A stretch of DNA of 64,000 nucleotides from Coptis chinensis (taxonomy: Eukaryota; Streptophyta; Magnoliopsida; Ranunculales; Ranunculaceae), in the NCBI GenBank assembly GCA_015680905.1, contig CM027381.1, positions 54,254,501 to 54,318,500 of the forward strand, in the 5' to 3' direction. The notes under the pieces are model-generated. The model worked only from the letters and a program-made list of their open reading frames with translations, ran no database searches and had not been told where the DNA came from. Position 1 is the stretch's first letter. The number at the start of each line of letters is the position of its first letter. Made by a program: the position numbers and the translations under genes. Shown one piece after another: positions 1-11,155 of the stretch.

Positions 1-779
1 GGTAGGTTCGTGGCGGGTTGGTTCGAAACTTCGAATTGGTTGGTGGTTTGTTGGTGGAAACGGTTGGAGATTGTGTTGGTGTTTGACAATGGGGGTTGGG
101 TGGTCTTTCTATTTGAATGTATTCTATTTTTATTTATTATTTTTTATTTGGGTTGCTAGGGTTTGGATTTATACTTTGTGTCAAAAGCTGGAGAAGAAGA
201 AGATCGCGATTTGGTTTTGGAAAGTAGCGGCGCTCTAGGTGGCGTAGAGTCGCCCCAAGCCAGTCGTATTTTTTCGACTTTTGTCGATTTTAAGCGCAAT
301 TTCAAACTAGATTTTCCGCCGTTATCGGTCCGATTCTTGCGAATGAGATATGGAAATGATCAGGAGAGAATTTCCAATCAATGATCCATAAAACACTCGA
401 TTCCAACCGGGGGTGACGAATAAGATAGTGGAAAAACGCCTCGTAGTGCGTGCATGGCGTAAGTTATCGCGACGAATGAACACTAAATTTGATAACGTCA
501 ACCCCAAATGAACTATACTAATGGACCTAAACAACACAACTAGAAAGTTCGAGCAATCCGGATGGAAAGACTGATTTCCCACTGAAAACAAATTTTTAAC
601 CACAAAATTTGTTTTACAACGTCGGGTCGTTTAAAGTCGATTCCCAAGACTTGTTGGATTGCTATGTCTATGATTTTTATGAATTTTTAATTTATTTTTA
701 TTTGTTTACTATAAGAAACACGAAAAACAATAAATACATAATTCACTCCATAGAGGAACATGACTCAAAAATCGAGAAA
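1..779. other. Unassigned flank of the minus-strand Ty3 element
   Basis: I recognise no gene here. The open frames are short (under 100 residues), show no domain pattern and overlap on both strands. By position, this stretch is the 3' untranslated or LTR side of the minus-strand Ty3 element that starts at about 780. I could not define an LTR boundary, polypurine tract or target-site duplication, so this is position-based inference only. Confidence 0.3.
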
Positions 780-1099
780 AACATCACGAAAGTGGAAAGC
801 GTGAATTATGTGAACTGTGGACTTAGGATCCGTACTTACAGCCACACACTCCATAAGGAGGGCCGGTTACCTGAATGGTTTACTTATCGGTATATATGGA
901 AATGAAAGTAAGTACACCAAATGACAAGGTCGATCCTCATAGGCGAGTCTGTAAAAGGACTTCCTCCACATCGAGGGGACAAAAGTTAGTGAAAATGTTT
1001 TAACCGTTGACCATTAACTTGAAATGCTTGTTGTCATTGGGATTTACCAAGGTAATTGCCCGTAAGGGGGTGACTTGATAACGAGAAAAGGACCGGACC

Positions 1100-2190
1100 A
1101 GCGGGTTTTAGTTTCCACAGGAAAATATGTAGGCGGGAGTTATAAAAGCAAAACCTTTTGTCCGACCACAAACTCTTTCACGGGATATGCTTATCATGAA
1201 CCGTTTCATGTTGGCTTTATAATCCTTGAGATCGTAAGAATCGCCACAGTTTCTTCAAGCTCATTTAATTGTAACTTGCGTTTGGCACCCGCCTCATCAA
1301 TATTGAAATTAAGGCTTTTTATAGCCCACGAGCGCGGTGCTCTAATTCAACGGGCAAATGACATGGTTTCCCAAATACAAGTCTAAAGGGGAGACATACC
1401 TATAGGAGTTTTGAAGCGGTTCTATATGCCCATAAGGCATCCGATAGACGCTTGACCCGTCTTTCCTATCGGGGGGTTTTCTTGTTGTTTCTAAAATCTT
1501 TTTGATTTCCCTATTAGAAACTTCTACTTGTCCGCTAGTTTGTGGATGATAAGGAGTTGCTATTTTGTGTGTAACTCCATTACTTTTTCACTAGGGATGC
1601 AACAACTCATTGCAAAATGTGTTTCCCCATCACTAATGATGGCTTTAGGAATGCCAAACCTCAGAGAAAATGTATTCTTTAATAAAAAATACTACGGTCT
1701 TATGGTCATTGTTCACGGCAAGCTAGGGCCTCTATCCATTTAGACCGCGTAGTCCACGGCAACTAGAATATAAATATAACCGTGGGAAACGAGGGAAAGG
1801 GCCATGAAATCAATACCCCAAACATCGAAAATTTCTACTATCAAGATTGGATTTAAAGGCATCATATTACAACCATTGATTAAGCCCAAGTTGTTGGCAA
1901 ATCTAATACCGTCTTGCAATGCACTTGGGCATCCTTAAAAAGGGTAGGCCAATAAAATCCACATTGAAGAACTTTAGCGGCTGTTTTCATTCCGCTAAAG
2001 TGGCCACCACACTCTTTGTCATGGCAGAAGGATAGAACTTCATTATATTCCCAATCGGGGAATGCAAATCGGCGAATAATCTGATCCGCACAATACTTAA
2101 AAAGGTAGGGCTCATCCCAATAGTATAACTTGACTCTGGCCAAGAACTTCTTACGTTCATTTCTTGACCAATTATGAGGCATAACATCAG
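1100..2190 (-). pseudogene. Ty3 integrase remnant (minus copy)
   Basis: Translated on the minus strand, 2182-1880 gives the N-terminal part of integrase with the H2C2 zinc-binding region (WDEPYLFKYCADQIIRR, then CHDKECGGHFSG, then GFYWPTLFKDAQVHCKTV). Further along, 1690-1600 encodes a stretch like FGIPKAIISDG, from the catalytic core. Family knowledge: integrase joins the cDNA to the host chromosome. The frame changes repeatedly and carries stops, so no functional enzyme is encoded. The last zinc-ligand cysteine region is damaged (KTVLD instead of KACNRC in the plus copy). Confidence 0.8.
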
Positions 2191-2329
2191 CCGCTAAATA
2201 ATTTACGATGTCCGCATACCATGGTGATGAAAAATAGCATCTGGATGCTCATCGGAAAAGAGTCGGTATGGACTCGGAATCACTACTATCGTCATTTGTA
2301 AGTCTAGATAAGTGGTGGCAACTTCGTTT

Positions 2330-3590
2330 TTCGACCCCTCTTTTGTCCTTTATTTCTAATGTGAACTCTTGCGGGGAGAAGAATCCATCGGATTAATCTC
2401 CTTAGCATCCTTCTTTGCAAGAAGGTACCTAAGGGCATGCATGGTCCGTGTAAACTAAAGTTTTAGAACCAACCAAATAAGGGGCCGAAATTTATCTAAA
2501 GCATAAATGGCGGACTAAAATTCTTTTTCAATAGTTGTATAATTCCGTTGAGCATCGTTTAAAGTTTTACTAGCATAATAAATAACAGTGGACTTATTAT
2601 CTAGTTTCTGTCCCCAAGACGGCACCAACCTGCATAGTCACTAGCATCACACACATGAGTTCGAAAGGTTTTGACCAATCGGAGGTCTGTATAATAGGTC
2701 GCGATGGTTAGGCGGCTTTAAGGTGTCAAAAGCTTTGTTCTGATTAAAATTAAAATCAAAGATTGCATCCTTCAAAAGCGAGTTAGTTAAAGGCCTAGCT
2801 ATTTTGAAAAATCTTTAATGAACCGCCTATAAAACCACTGCGTGGCCTAGAAAGGCTCTAATCTCACGGACAGTCCGTGGTTTAGGTAAATTAAGCTATC
2901 TTATCTAGTTTGGCTTTATCTACTTCGATGCCATCACTAGATACAATATGACCTAATCTTATGCCCTTTTTGACCATGAAATGACACTTTTCCCAATTTA
3001 AAAGCGAGGCTCTTTTCTTCACACCGTCAAAACCTTAGACCGGAGTTAGACAAACAATCGTGAAGGAGTCTCCATAGATAGAAAAATCATCCATGAAAAC
3101 TTCCATAAAAGCTCTACCATGTCACTAAATATATGAAGCATACACCATTTGGAAGGTACCGGGAGCATTACAAAGGCCAAAAAGGCATTCGTTTATAGGC
3201 ATATGTTCCGAAGGGACATGTGAAGGTTGTCTTTTCTTGGTCATCACTATCAATAATAATCTGAAAATAGCCGGGGAGTAGCCATCCAGAAACAATAAAG
3301 GCATGACCAGCCATCGCGTTCAAGCATCGATCTATAAATGGTAAGGAAAGTGATCCTTTCGTGTCATAGCATTTAAAACGTCTCGTAATCAATACAGATT
3401 CTCCATTTCATAGGACCTTGAAGTGACAACATAGTCACCCTTCCGTTCGCACCATGGTAATTCCGACTTCTTAGGAACTACATGAATGGGACTTACCCAT
3501 TAAGCTATCGGAGATTGGGTATATAATACCGCGATCCGATGTCGCAAGACTTCTTCCCTAACCACCTCTTTCATGGCGGGGTTTAAGCGT
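2330..3590 (-). pseudogene. Ty3 reverse transcriptase/RNase H remnant (minus copy)
   Basis: Minus-strand frames carry recognisable RT and RNase H pieces. The stretch 3392-3168 has LPFIDRCLN, GYFQIIIDSDDQEKTTF and TCPFGTYAYKRMPF. The catalytic FMDDFS box is at about 3098-3083. RNase H pieces include [11 protein letters not shown] near 2670-2640, [12 protein letters not shown] near 2580-2530, and a PYLVGSKTLVYTDHA-like stretch near 2490-2440. Frameshifts between these blocks rule out a functional protein. The family copies the element RNA into DNA and removes the RNA strand. Confidence 0.85.
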
Positions 3591-4379
3591 GGCGAGGTTC
3601 GCGAGAAGTCTTGGCGTTATCCTCAAATGGATCACGATGAGTGCGGACATTAGGTCGATGCCCTTAATGTCGACTAAGGACCAACCAATCGCAGACCGAT
3701 GTTCCTTTAATCACCCTTATTAAAGATGTCTCTTCATCTTTAGATAACAAAGAAGATATAATTACGGATGACTACCATCGGATCAAGTTAATATATATTT
3801 TAATTCGGGGAAGAGGTTTAAGCACCGGGTGGGTGGAAAATCAATAGATATTTATGTCCGGGTCCTCATTTTGCATAATGAATACCTGCTTTCGAGTAGC
3901 AAGTCTTCATAATCGGTGTATGGAGCAACCGGCGGGTCTACAATTGGTGTGGACTCTAGGATGGTGTTGACTTCCTCTAAGTAGGAGTCATTTACAAAAT
4001 CTGAAGGTCCCAAAGAAAGGAATTTGTACATATTGTTTTCGGAAGCGTGTTGTTAAAATAATCTTGAGCTAAACTCTCAATCATGCTAACCTCCCCATCT
4101 ACCGAATCACGGTAATTGTTTCATCATTTTAAAACATTTACCTCGTGAAAAGATGGCCAAAAAGATAAGGACATCTTTCCATCGCGACAATTTATAAAGC
4201 GCATTGGCGGTTGCCAAGAAGGCGCCCTAAGATGATCGGTCTGGTCATTAGCGACTTACGTATCGAGGATAACAAAATCAGCGGGATAGTAGAAATCTGA
4301 ACCTTAACAAGCACCGCTTCTACTACACCTTTAGGATACTTAATTGACCGTCCGCTAATTGCAGCGTTATTTTTGTAGG

Positions 4380-4475
4380 TTGCATTTCACGTGAACCTAT
4401 TTGTTTATATATAAATATCGGGAGTAAGTTAACACTTTCGCCCCAGTCTAATAAAGCGATTAGGTAGTGTGGGAA
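4380..4475 (-). pseudogene. Ty3 aspartic protease remnant (minus copy)
   Basis: On the minus strand a short frame reads ALLDWGESVNLLP. This corresponds to the ALLDLGASVNLLP active-site region of the plus copy at about 6580-6620. The active-site aspartate is kept, but Leu and Ala of the DLGAS motif are replaced. The rest of the protease is frameshifted. Confidence 0.65.
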
Positions 4476-4929
4476 TCTCCTAAGGTGCATTTTAAGATAG
4501 GGCGACCGGGGTCCTTGTATATAACAATTCCATTATTTTAGGATAAAGTTGGGACTCTATTCGGTTAAAAAGGCGTCTTTGGGTATGTTAAATCTTCGCC
4601 CTAGTAGTGCCGCAACTCTTTAAGAAACTTAAGCGTGGTTAGGAAGCTTTTAATAGCTTCGAGAAAAGGGAGGTTTATCGTTAGATTCTTGAAAACGTTC
4701 CTAATTTCCTCAAAGTTTGTATCCACTAGTTAGCATGGCTAATTTTTGGAGGCGGTGGTTTTAAAACTCTATATTTAGCATATGGCTCTACTTTGCTGTG
4801 TAACCTTGGCTTTTCGGTTTCTTTGGTTGTGGTTTTAAGCGGGTACCTCTACCGGTAGGCTCTTTAGTTTCTATTGCGCATTATCTAGTTAGATATCGGT
4901 GTAGGGAATGCGGTTAGAATTTTCTGGGC

Positions 4930-6110
4930 TTGGTTACTTTGTTATCAACCACTCTTCGGAGCGAGGAGAGTGGTGATGGCATTAGGTCACCATGGAATAA
5001 ACTTGTTCAAGCTTTCATGCTTCAATTTTACACTTTCGGAAAAAAACTTGAAATGCTTCGAAAATTCAATTCTTTCATTCAAAATCCTCATGAATCCTTT
5101 TACGAAGCATGGAGTAAACTTTTATCGATCTTCTTTAGAATGTCCTCATCACCAACTAGACAAAGCTGTCCTTGTTCGTTTATTCTTTAATGGACTTTTC
5201 CGATCATCAAAAAAAAACTTGATATAATGAACGGTTGCTTCATGGACAAAGGAGCTCTTGAAGCATATACTTTTCTTGACAAACAAGCGAAAAAAGGTAC
5301 ACATTGGGGTAACAGCGATTCTTCTAGGTCATCTAAGGATAATGTTACAAAAGCTACGCCTATTTTTGAGGTAAAACCGATCCCGAAGTTGAAAAAACTG
5401 ATGAAACCCTCACTAAAAAATTAGATGCTCTTGTAGTTCAAATTAAACGATCAACTTCCACAATGAGGGCCATGAGCGTTAAACTTCCCATGTGTTCTAT
5501 GTCTTAGTCCGCACCATCTTGATGCTTATTGTCCCTTGTTACATGCTACCCCTAACCAAACACCGGAGGAGGCATGTGCATTCAACATTCCTAATGCACC
5601 ATGGAGACAACATCCTAATTTAAACTTGCCCGAATAACCAACAAATGGCCCCTCGGGTTTTCGCAGAAATCCACCCGCTCGACCAATCAATTTTATTCCA
5701 TACCGCCAAAGGAAATAATCAGCAATACCAACAAAGTCAAAATCAATTTCAAAGTAATTCAAATGCTAACTATCAAAACAACCGCAGCCTTTGTTCCATT
5801 TAATCCAAATTCTGGCTATAATCAACAACTTAGCAATAATCGTGAACTAGTAACTGCTGTGCACAACCTATGCCTCTCAACTCTCGATAGGACAAGTGAG
5901 ATGTTCTTGCCACATGAACCAACAATCACAAATCCTAACGTCTATCCAACAATCAATTCAACAATTAGCCAAGACAAGAGCGGAAAGGAGTGTTTCCAAT
6001 GGCGGTTCGAACCCTAAACCCGACCAAACACCACGCTTTGAACTCACTAATATACCGGTACAAATTACTCCAACCCTGTGAGGTGAATGCAATCACTACT
6101 CTTGATCCGG
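4930..6110 (+). pseudogene. Ty3 gag (capsid) remnant
   Basis: The first frame has a retrotransposon-gag pattern: SPWNKLVQAF at the start, then YTFGKKLEMLRKFNSF, then ESFYEAWSKL. This is the W..L...F / LR..I..F / ESLYEAW pattern of plant Ty3 gag. The following sequence shifts frame several times (5227-5424, 5763-6017, 5896-6081). The later part, about 5560-6010, is rich in Asn and Gln, as is usual for the gag linker. No CCHC zinc knuckle is visible. It would have formed the virus-like particle. It is broken by frameshifts, so it is not functional as read. Confidence 0.7.
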
Positions 6111-6289
6111 GAAAACCGTTGATAATCAAATCCGTATGCCGATGATAAAACAAAACGATATCGGAGGTTCAAAGGAATCTATTTTGGATAATGAACCTCA
6201 AATGGACACACCAAGTTCAACGCCACAATCTAAAAAAATTGGGAAACAAACAGGTGGACCCTTATGCCAAATTCCGCCCTAAGGCACCA

Positions 6290-6850
6290 TTTCCTGCCGT
6301 TTGGCAAAGAATAAACCGGATGAAAACTTTGATGAAATTAGTGGGGAAACCTTTAAAAATTTGACAATAAACTTTACCTTTTCTCGATGCCCTAAAGCAA
6401 TTACCAAAACATGCAAAATTTTTGAAAGACATGTGCACCACAAAAAGAAGAACAAATGTGCCTCATGGGCTTTCCTTCTTGAGCTTGTTTCCTTCCATCT
6501 TGAATACAATGGTATAGTAAAATACAAGGAGTTGGTAGACCAACAGTTCCATGCACATTAGGTGATAATTATACGGCCACGGCATTACTAGACCTAGGAG
6601 CTAGTGTGAACTTACTTCCTTATTACTTATTCAAACAACTAGGTCTACATGAGCTTAAACCTACCGCGATGACTTTTACAATTAGCCGACGATCCATTAA
6701 GCATCGAAAGGCATTGTGGAAAATGTCCTTGTAAAAGTCCAAGATTTTTTTTTATCGTAGATTTTGTCATTTTGGATCACGGTTGTGCGTGACTCCATTC
6801 CTATCATATTAGGGGGCGTCCATTCCTCGCAGCTGCGCCACGCTCATAAA
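6290..6850 (+). pseudogene. Ty3 gag-end and aspartic protease remnant
   Basis: The frame at 6301-6561 (AKNKPDENFDEISGETFKNLTINF...) is the conserved segment before the protease. It is matched on the opposite strand at about 4790-4560. A frame change follows, and then the protease active site reads ATALLDLGASVNLLPYYLFKQLGL with its catalytic Asp at 6591. DLGAS (rather than DTGAS) is characteristic of Athila/Tat-type elements. The flap and C-terminal part are lost through frameshifts after about 6720, although a decayed VPFLSY..GG stretch remains near 6800. Confidence 0.75.
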
Positions 6851-6980
6851 CCGTAGTGGATGGGTCCATGACCATGTCTTGGAAATCTTTTCGGCCGAGG
6901 TTAATGTGTTCAAGTTGATGAAACAAATTCCAGAGAATGATATTGATGGTGAGATTAACATGATTGACACCCTCGCATAA

Positions 6981-8927
6981 GAATATTTAACAAACTCTTT
7001 TCCTGAAGATGAAGTACACCAATTCCATTCTTTTGGCGGTTCTGAATTTGATGTTGATGATTATTCAAAGGAGGTACATGAGTTTTTAGAATCAATACCA
7101 CCAATTGACTCTACTACCATCCTATCAAGCGACTTGGACGAACATAAATCTGTTTTCTCTGTGGAAGACGACTTTCCTCAAGAATCTTTAATACCCACTC
7201 CTCCCACCCCTGACTTAAAGCCTATTCCTTCGGACTTAAAATACGTACAATTAGATCCAGATGGTAGTCACCCAATTATCATATCATCACAATTGACTGC
7301 TGATCAGGAATCACGGTTAATTAAGGTCATTCAAGAACACCGTTCTGCTATTGGATGGTCTCTCGATGACATTAAAGGCATTGACCCTACTGTGTGCACT
7401 CATCGCATACATCTTGAAGACAATGCCAAGACATCACGTGAACCGCAACGTCGTCTAAATCCAACCATGAAGGATGTGGTACGGGAAGAAATTTTAAGGT
7501 TACTTGATGCAGGTATTATTTACCCCATCTCAGATAGTGTTTGGGTAAGTCCAGTCCATGTTGTTCCCAAGAAGTCTGGAATTACAGTTGTGCGAAATGA
7601 TAAAGATGAATGCATATCCACTCGCATTCCAGTGAAGTGGCGAATATGCATTGACTATCGAAAACTTAATGCAGTCACTCGTAAGGATCATTTTCCACTC
7701 CCATTCATTGATCAGATGCTTGAACGGTTAGTGGGTCATGCATTTTACTGTTTTCTTGATGGCTTTTCAGGATATTTTCAAATTGTCATAGATCCTGCTG
7801 ACCAAGAAAAAACAACGTTCACCTGCCCTTTTGGTACTTTTGCATATAAACGAATGTCATTTGGCCTTTGCAATGCACCCGGTACATTCCAACGCTGTAT
7901 GCTTCATATCTTCAGTGATATGGTTGAACGTTTTATGGAAGTCTTCATGGACGATTTCTCATTATATGGTAATTCTTTTGATAACTGTTTATCAAATCTT
8001 GAAAAGGTTTTAGTACGTTGTGAAGAGAAAAATCTCGTTCTTAATTGGGAAAAATGCCATTTTATGGTTACAAAAGGAATAGTACTAGGTCACGTTGTTT
8101 CGAAGGACGGAATCGAAGTCGATAAAGCAAAGATTGAAAAAATTGCTTCCTTGCCTATACCAACTTCAGTTCGGGAAATACGTGCATTTTTAGGACACGC
8201 AGGGTTCTATAGGAGATTTATTCAAGATTTCTCAAAGGTTGCCCGACCTTTAACAAATCTCTTACTTAAAGATGCCGTATTTGACTTCACTTTCGATTGC
8301 AAACAAGCTTTTGAGACCTTAAAGTACGCCCTGACTATAGCTTCGATAATTCAACCACCTGATTGGTCTAAACCTTTTGAATTAATGTGTGACGCGAGTG
8401 ACTACGCTATTGGAGCTGTCTTAGGGCAACGCCGAGAGAACAAGCCAATTGTCATTTACTATGCTAGTAAAACTCTTAATGACGCTCAACGTAACTATAC
8501 CACCACTGAAAAAGAATTTCTAGCAGTTGTATATGCCCTGGATAAGTTTCGTCCTTACCTAGTTGGTTCTTCTACAATAGTCTACACTGACCATGCGGCG
8601 CTGCGTTATCTATTAGCAAAGAAAGATGCCAAACAGAGGTTGATCCGATGGATCCTCCTTTTGCAAGAGTTTACTCTAGAAATTAGAGATAAAAAAGGTT
8701 GCGAGAACGTGGTAGCAGACCATTTATCACGACTCGTTAATGATGTCAATAATGAGTCCGAACCAATCTGCGATTCATTTCCAGATGAACATTTGTATTC
8801 CATTTTTTCATCTCCTTGGTATGCTGATATAGTAAACTACCTAGTTACCGAGGAGGTCCCTTCATCTTGGACTCGAACGGACCGAAAGAAGTTCTTATCC
8901 AATCGTGGAAATTTTATTTTGGGATGA
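6981..8927 (+). CDS. Ty3 reverse transcriptase-RNase H polyprotein segment
   Basis: The frame is open from the stop at 6978-6980 to 8927. There is no ATG at its head, because this is an internal part of a gag-pol polyprotein. Domains in order: an RT lead-in ([15 protein letters not shown]), the [23 protein letters not shown] palm region, [20 protein letters not shown], the catalytic FMDDFS box (about 7946-7963), and the RT thumb ([12 protein letters not shown]). RNase H follows, with the first catalytic Asp in [13 protein letters not shown], the Glu in [14 protein letters not shown], and Asp in [11 protein letters not shown] and VADHLSRL. All the key residues I can check are present. Codons run uninterrupted for about 650 residues, while both flanks are frameshifted. 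It acts in cytoplasmic virus-like particles, copying element RNA to DNA. It is unlikely to be productive alone. Confidence 0.92.
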   Translation, partial: EYLTNSFPEDEVHQFHSFGGSEFDVDDYSKEVHEFLESIPPIDSTTILSSDLDEHKSVFSVEDDFPQESLIPTPPTPDLKPIPSDLKYVQLDPDGSHPIIISSQLTADQESRLIKVIQEHRSAIGWSLDDIKGIDPTVCTHRIHLEDNAKTSREPQRRLNPTMKDVVREEILRLLDAGIIYPISDSVWVSPVHVVPKKSGITVVRNDKDECISTRIPVKWRICIDYRKLNAVTRKDHFPLPFIDQMLERLVGHAFYCFLDGFSGYFQIVIDPADQEKTTFTCPFGTFAYKRMSFGLCNAPGTFQRCMLHIFSDMVERFMEVFMDDFSLYGNSFDNCLSNLEKVLVRCEEKNLVLNWEKCHFMVTKGIVLGHVVSKDGIEVDKAKIEKIASLPIPTSVREIRAFLGHAGFYRRFIQDFSKVARPLTNLLLKDAVFDFTFDCKQAFETLKYALTIASIIQPPDWSKPFELMCDASDYAIGAVLGQRRENKPIVIYYASKTLNDAQRNYTTTEKEFLAVVYALDKFRPYLVGSSTIVYTDHAALRYLLAKKDAKQRLIRWILLLQEFTLEIRDKKGCENVVADHLSRLVNDVNNESEPICDSFPDEHLYSIFSSPWYADIVNYLVTEEVPSSWTRTDRKKFLSNRGNFILG

Positions 8928-10025
8928 TCCCTACCTCTTTAAGTATTGTTCCGACCAACCGATACGCCGTTGCATTCCCATTTGGGAACATAATGACGGT
9001 TATCCTTTTGCCATGAACAATCTTGTGGTGGTCATTTCAAGTGGTAAGAAAAACTGCAGCCAAGGTCCTACAATATGGATTTTATTGGCCAACGCTTTGT
9101 TTAAAGATGCACACGAGCATTGTAAAGCATGCAACCGCTGTCTGTCCAGCTAGGACGATTACTCAACGCAAATATGATGCCCTTAAATCCAATTTTAATT
9201 GTAGAAATTTTTGATGTATGGGGATCGACTTTATGGGTCCTTTTCCAAATAGTCATGGCTTCCTATACATACTAGTAGCTGTTGACTATGTGTCAAAATG
9301 GATTGAAGCGTTGGCATGTCGCGGTGAATGATCATAAAACGGTCAGATTTTTCGTAAAAGAACATATTTTCTCTCGATTTAAGCGTTCCCAAAGCTATAA
9401 TTAGTGATGGGGAAAACATTTCGTAATAAAATTTTGAATCATTAGTAAAGAAATATGGAGTTACTCACAAAGTGGCAACTCCATATCATCCCTCGACCAA
9501 ATGGCCAAGTAGAAGTCTCTAATAGAGAGATTAAATCAATTTTAGAAAAGACAGGTTAATCCATCTAGAAAAGACTGGTCTCTTCGATTATCGATGCCTT
9601 GTGGGCATATAGAACAACCTTTTAAGACACCTATAGGCATGTCCCCTTACGCTTCGCTTTTGGTAAACCTTGTCATCTTCGGTTGAACTCGAAGCATCGC
9701 GGCTCTGTGGGCTATCAAAAGCCTAAATTATAATACCGATGCGGCGAAAATTACAGTTAAATGAGCTTGAAAATTGATGCCTATGATCTCGAAAATAAAG
9801 CCTTGAAGAGATTCGCATGATAAGCACATATTAAGAAAAAGAATTCAAAATTGGTCAAAAAGTTTTGTTGTACAACTCAAGATTACACATTTTTCCGGAA
9901 AACTAAAAACTCGATGGTCCGGGTCCTTTCAATCTGTTATGTCAAACCTTATGGGGCTATCTCTTTGAAAAATGAAAACGATGACAAATAATTTCAAGTA
10001 AATGGCCAACGCCTTTAAACATTAT
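8900..10025 (+). pseudogene. Ty3 integrase remnant (plus copy)
   Basis: Spread over several frames are the H2C2 zinc-binding domain ([20 protein letters not shown]... HCKACNRC, about 8905-9140) and the catalytic core start [32 protein letters not shown] (about 9218-9310). These are followed by a PKAIISDG-like stretch (about 9385-9410), KYGVTHKVATPYHP with [18 protein letters not shown] (about 9450-9560), and a C-terminal FKVNGQRL-like tail (about 9990-10020). The order and spacing are normal for a Ty3 integrase of about 370 residues. Single-base shifts break the frame about every 100 bases. The core Asp and Glu residues remain visible, but no continuous enzyme is encoded. Confidence 0.85.
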
Positions 10026-10230
10026 CATGAGTTCGTTCTCGGATGTCGAAAAGACTCTTCTCAAAGATCCAAATTTATAAAGACTAAGATTCATTTGGTG
10101 TATTTTTTTCCGTGTGTTTAAAACAAGGAAAGTACACCATTAGGGTAGCCGGCCCCTTCTATTTTTCTTCTCTAAAACTCCTAGAGTGTGTGGTTGCAAG
10201 CCGGAACCTTAGTCCACAAAAACTTTATTT

Positions 10231-11112
10231 TGAACCGAAGTATAAATGTCTTGTTCATCGAAAGCAAACGTGTTTTACGGTAAACAATGGGTACCAAAAT
10301 TTCCCAGCCTTCCTTCTCTTTCTTTTCTATTCTCTTCCTCGCTGAACTCCATTTCATCATTTGGTGTAAATCTCACCCATCTCGAATAGGTAATGGGTAG
10401 TAAATTACTTTTTGCTCTCAAAGCGGCGGCGGCGAAGGATGATGGGTGGTGTATGAATTGTCAAACACCTTTCTGTCCCGGTCTTGATTTACTATCCGAT
10501 ATGAGCGGTATAAGGTATATTATTGTCCGACACCAGCTCAGCGGGATAAACTTTGTCGTCGTCCGTTACTCCCGTGGTGGGATTCGCCTTGAGGATCTCG
10601 ACGTTAAAAGACTCACATTCGTCTTGAGGATCCGACGTTAAAAGACTCACATTCGCCTTTGAGGATCGACGTTAAAAGACTCCACTGTATATACTGCGGT
10701 ATTTTATTTTCACCCTTTGCATTGTGCACAAAGAGAGTCGTGATGAACAAACACCGATAGTCCCATCGCTCATAGACAGCAATGGATTTCACCAGCCAAC
10801 CCGAATAGTTTTCTATTTGATGACAGTCATGGTTTGAGGCTATACCATATGTACTAAGGGTAATATTATTATTAGACCATTGCATTGGTCGTCAGGATGG
10901 TACCGCCCCGAACCTAGGCCCCCAAACATAAAGGTTAAGCCCACAACCGGGCTGGATTGGGTTAAGCCTTTGTAGAGCCGACATGACAGGTTGCCCGATT
11001 TTTCTTGTAATGATTTTCTTCTTGTAGTCGGTGTTGTTGTCACGTTCTCTTGTATAATGACACATACATCTTCCCTTGTACATTGCCACGTTCATCTCCA
11101 CTTGTACATTTT

Positions 11113-11118
<6 letters not shown>
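10231..11118. other. Unassigned stretch after the plus-strand Ty3 body
   Basis: No gene is recognised. Open frames are short, under 91 residues, and without a domain pattern. The stretch holds a small tandem repeat (10591-10690, listed separately) and ends in a 35-base poly(A) tract. It could be the element's 3' untranslated/LTR region or a different retroelement tail; no LTR ends were found. Confidence 0.3.
10591..10690. repeat. Short tandem repeat, three units of about 35 bp
   Basis: The block GAGGATC..GACGTTAAAAGACTC..CATTCG occurs three times in a row, beginning at about 10591, 10626 and 10661. Small indels separate the units and the third is cut short. It lies in the 3' region of the Ty3 element. 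There are no spacers between units, so it is not CRISPR-like. Confidence 0.85.

Positions 11119-11153
<35 letters not shown>
11119..11153. repeat. Poly(A) tract, 35 A
   Basis: An uninterrupted run of 35 adenines follows TTTTGTAAAT. Such tracts can mark the 3' end of a reverse-transcribed insertion on the plus strand. No target-site duplication could be assigned, so the origin is open. Confidence 0.9.

Positions 11154-11155
<2 letters not shown>

Larger units (their letters stand above)
780..4900 (-). mobile_element. Degenerate Athila/Tat-like Ty3 retrotransposon, minus-strand copy
   Basis: Read on the minus strand, this stretch gives the pol order of a Ty3 (gypsy) element: the end of gag, protease, reverse transcriptase, RNase H, zinc-finger integrase and a 3' untranslated tail. 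All of it is broken by frameshifts. The spacing from the protease active site (about 4445) to the 3' tail (about 925) is about 3.5 kb, the same as in the plus copy at 6590 to 10090, so no large deletion is evident. The 3' tail at about 930-795 matches the plus-copy tail at 10085-10225 in inverse orientation. No LTR is defined. The Athila/Tat assignment rests on the protease DLGAS-type and RT FMDD motifs and the overall resemblance of the protein. Confidence 0.85.
4925..10230 (+). mobile_element. Athila/Tat-like Ty3 retrotransposon, plus-strand copy, 5'-truncated
   Basis: This is a Ty3 gag-pol body in the standard order: gag (4930), protease (about 6560), reverse transcriptase plus RNase H (6981-8927), integrase (8900-10020) and an untranslated tail (to about 10230). 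It begins abruptly inside gag at about 4925, where the opposite-strand copy ends, so no 5' LTR or primer-binding site is present. No clear 3' LTR was found before the poly(A) at 11119. Only RT/RNase H is uninterrupted; gag, protease and integrase are frameshifted. Inference: a dead element, placed head-to-head with its sibling by inversion or nested insertion. Confidence 0.88.

Noticed and set aside
7134-7136. Start of the RT frame at 7134
   Set aside because: The codon there is TTG and the frame is open back to 6981; this is an internal polyprotein segment without its own start.
10591-10690. CRISPR-like repeat
   Set aside because: The three units are contiguous with no unique spacers, in a plant retrotransposon.
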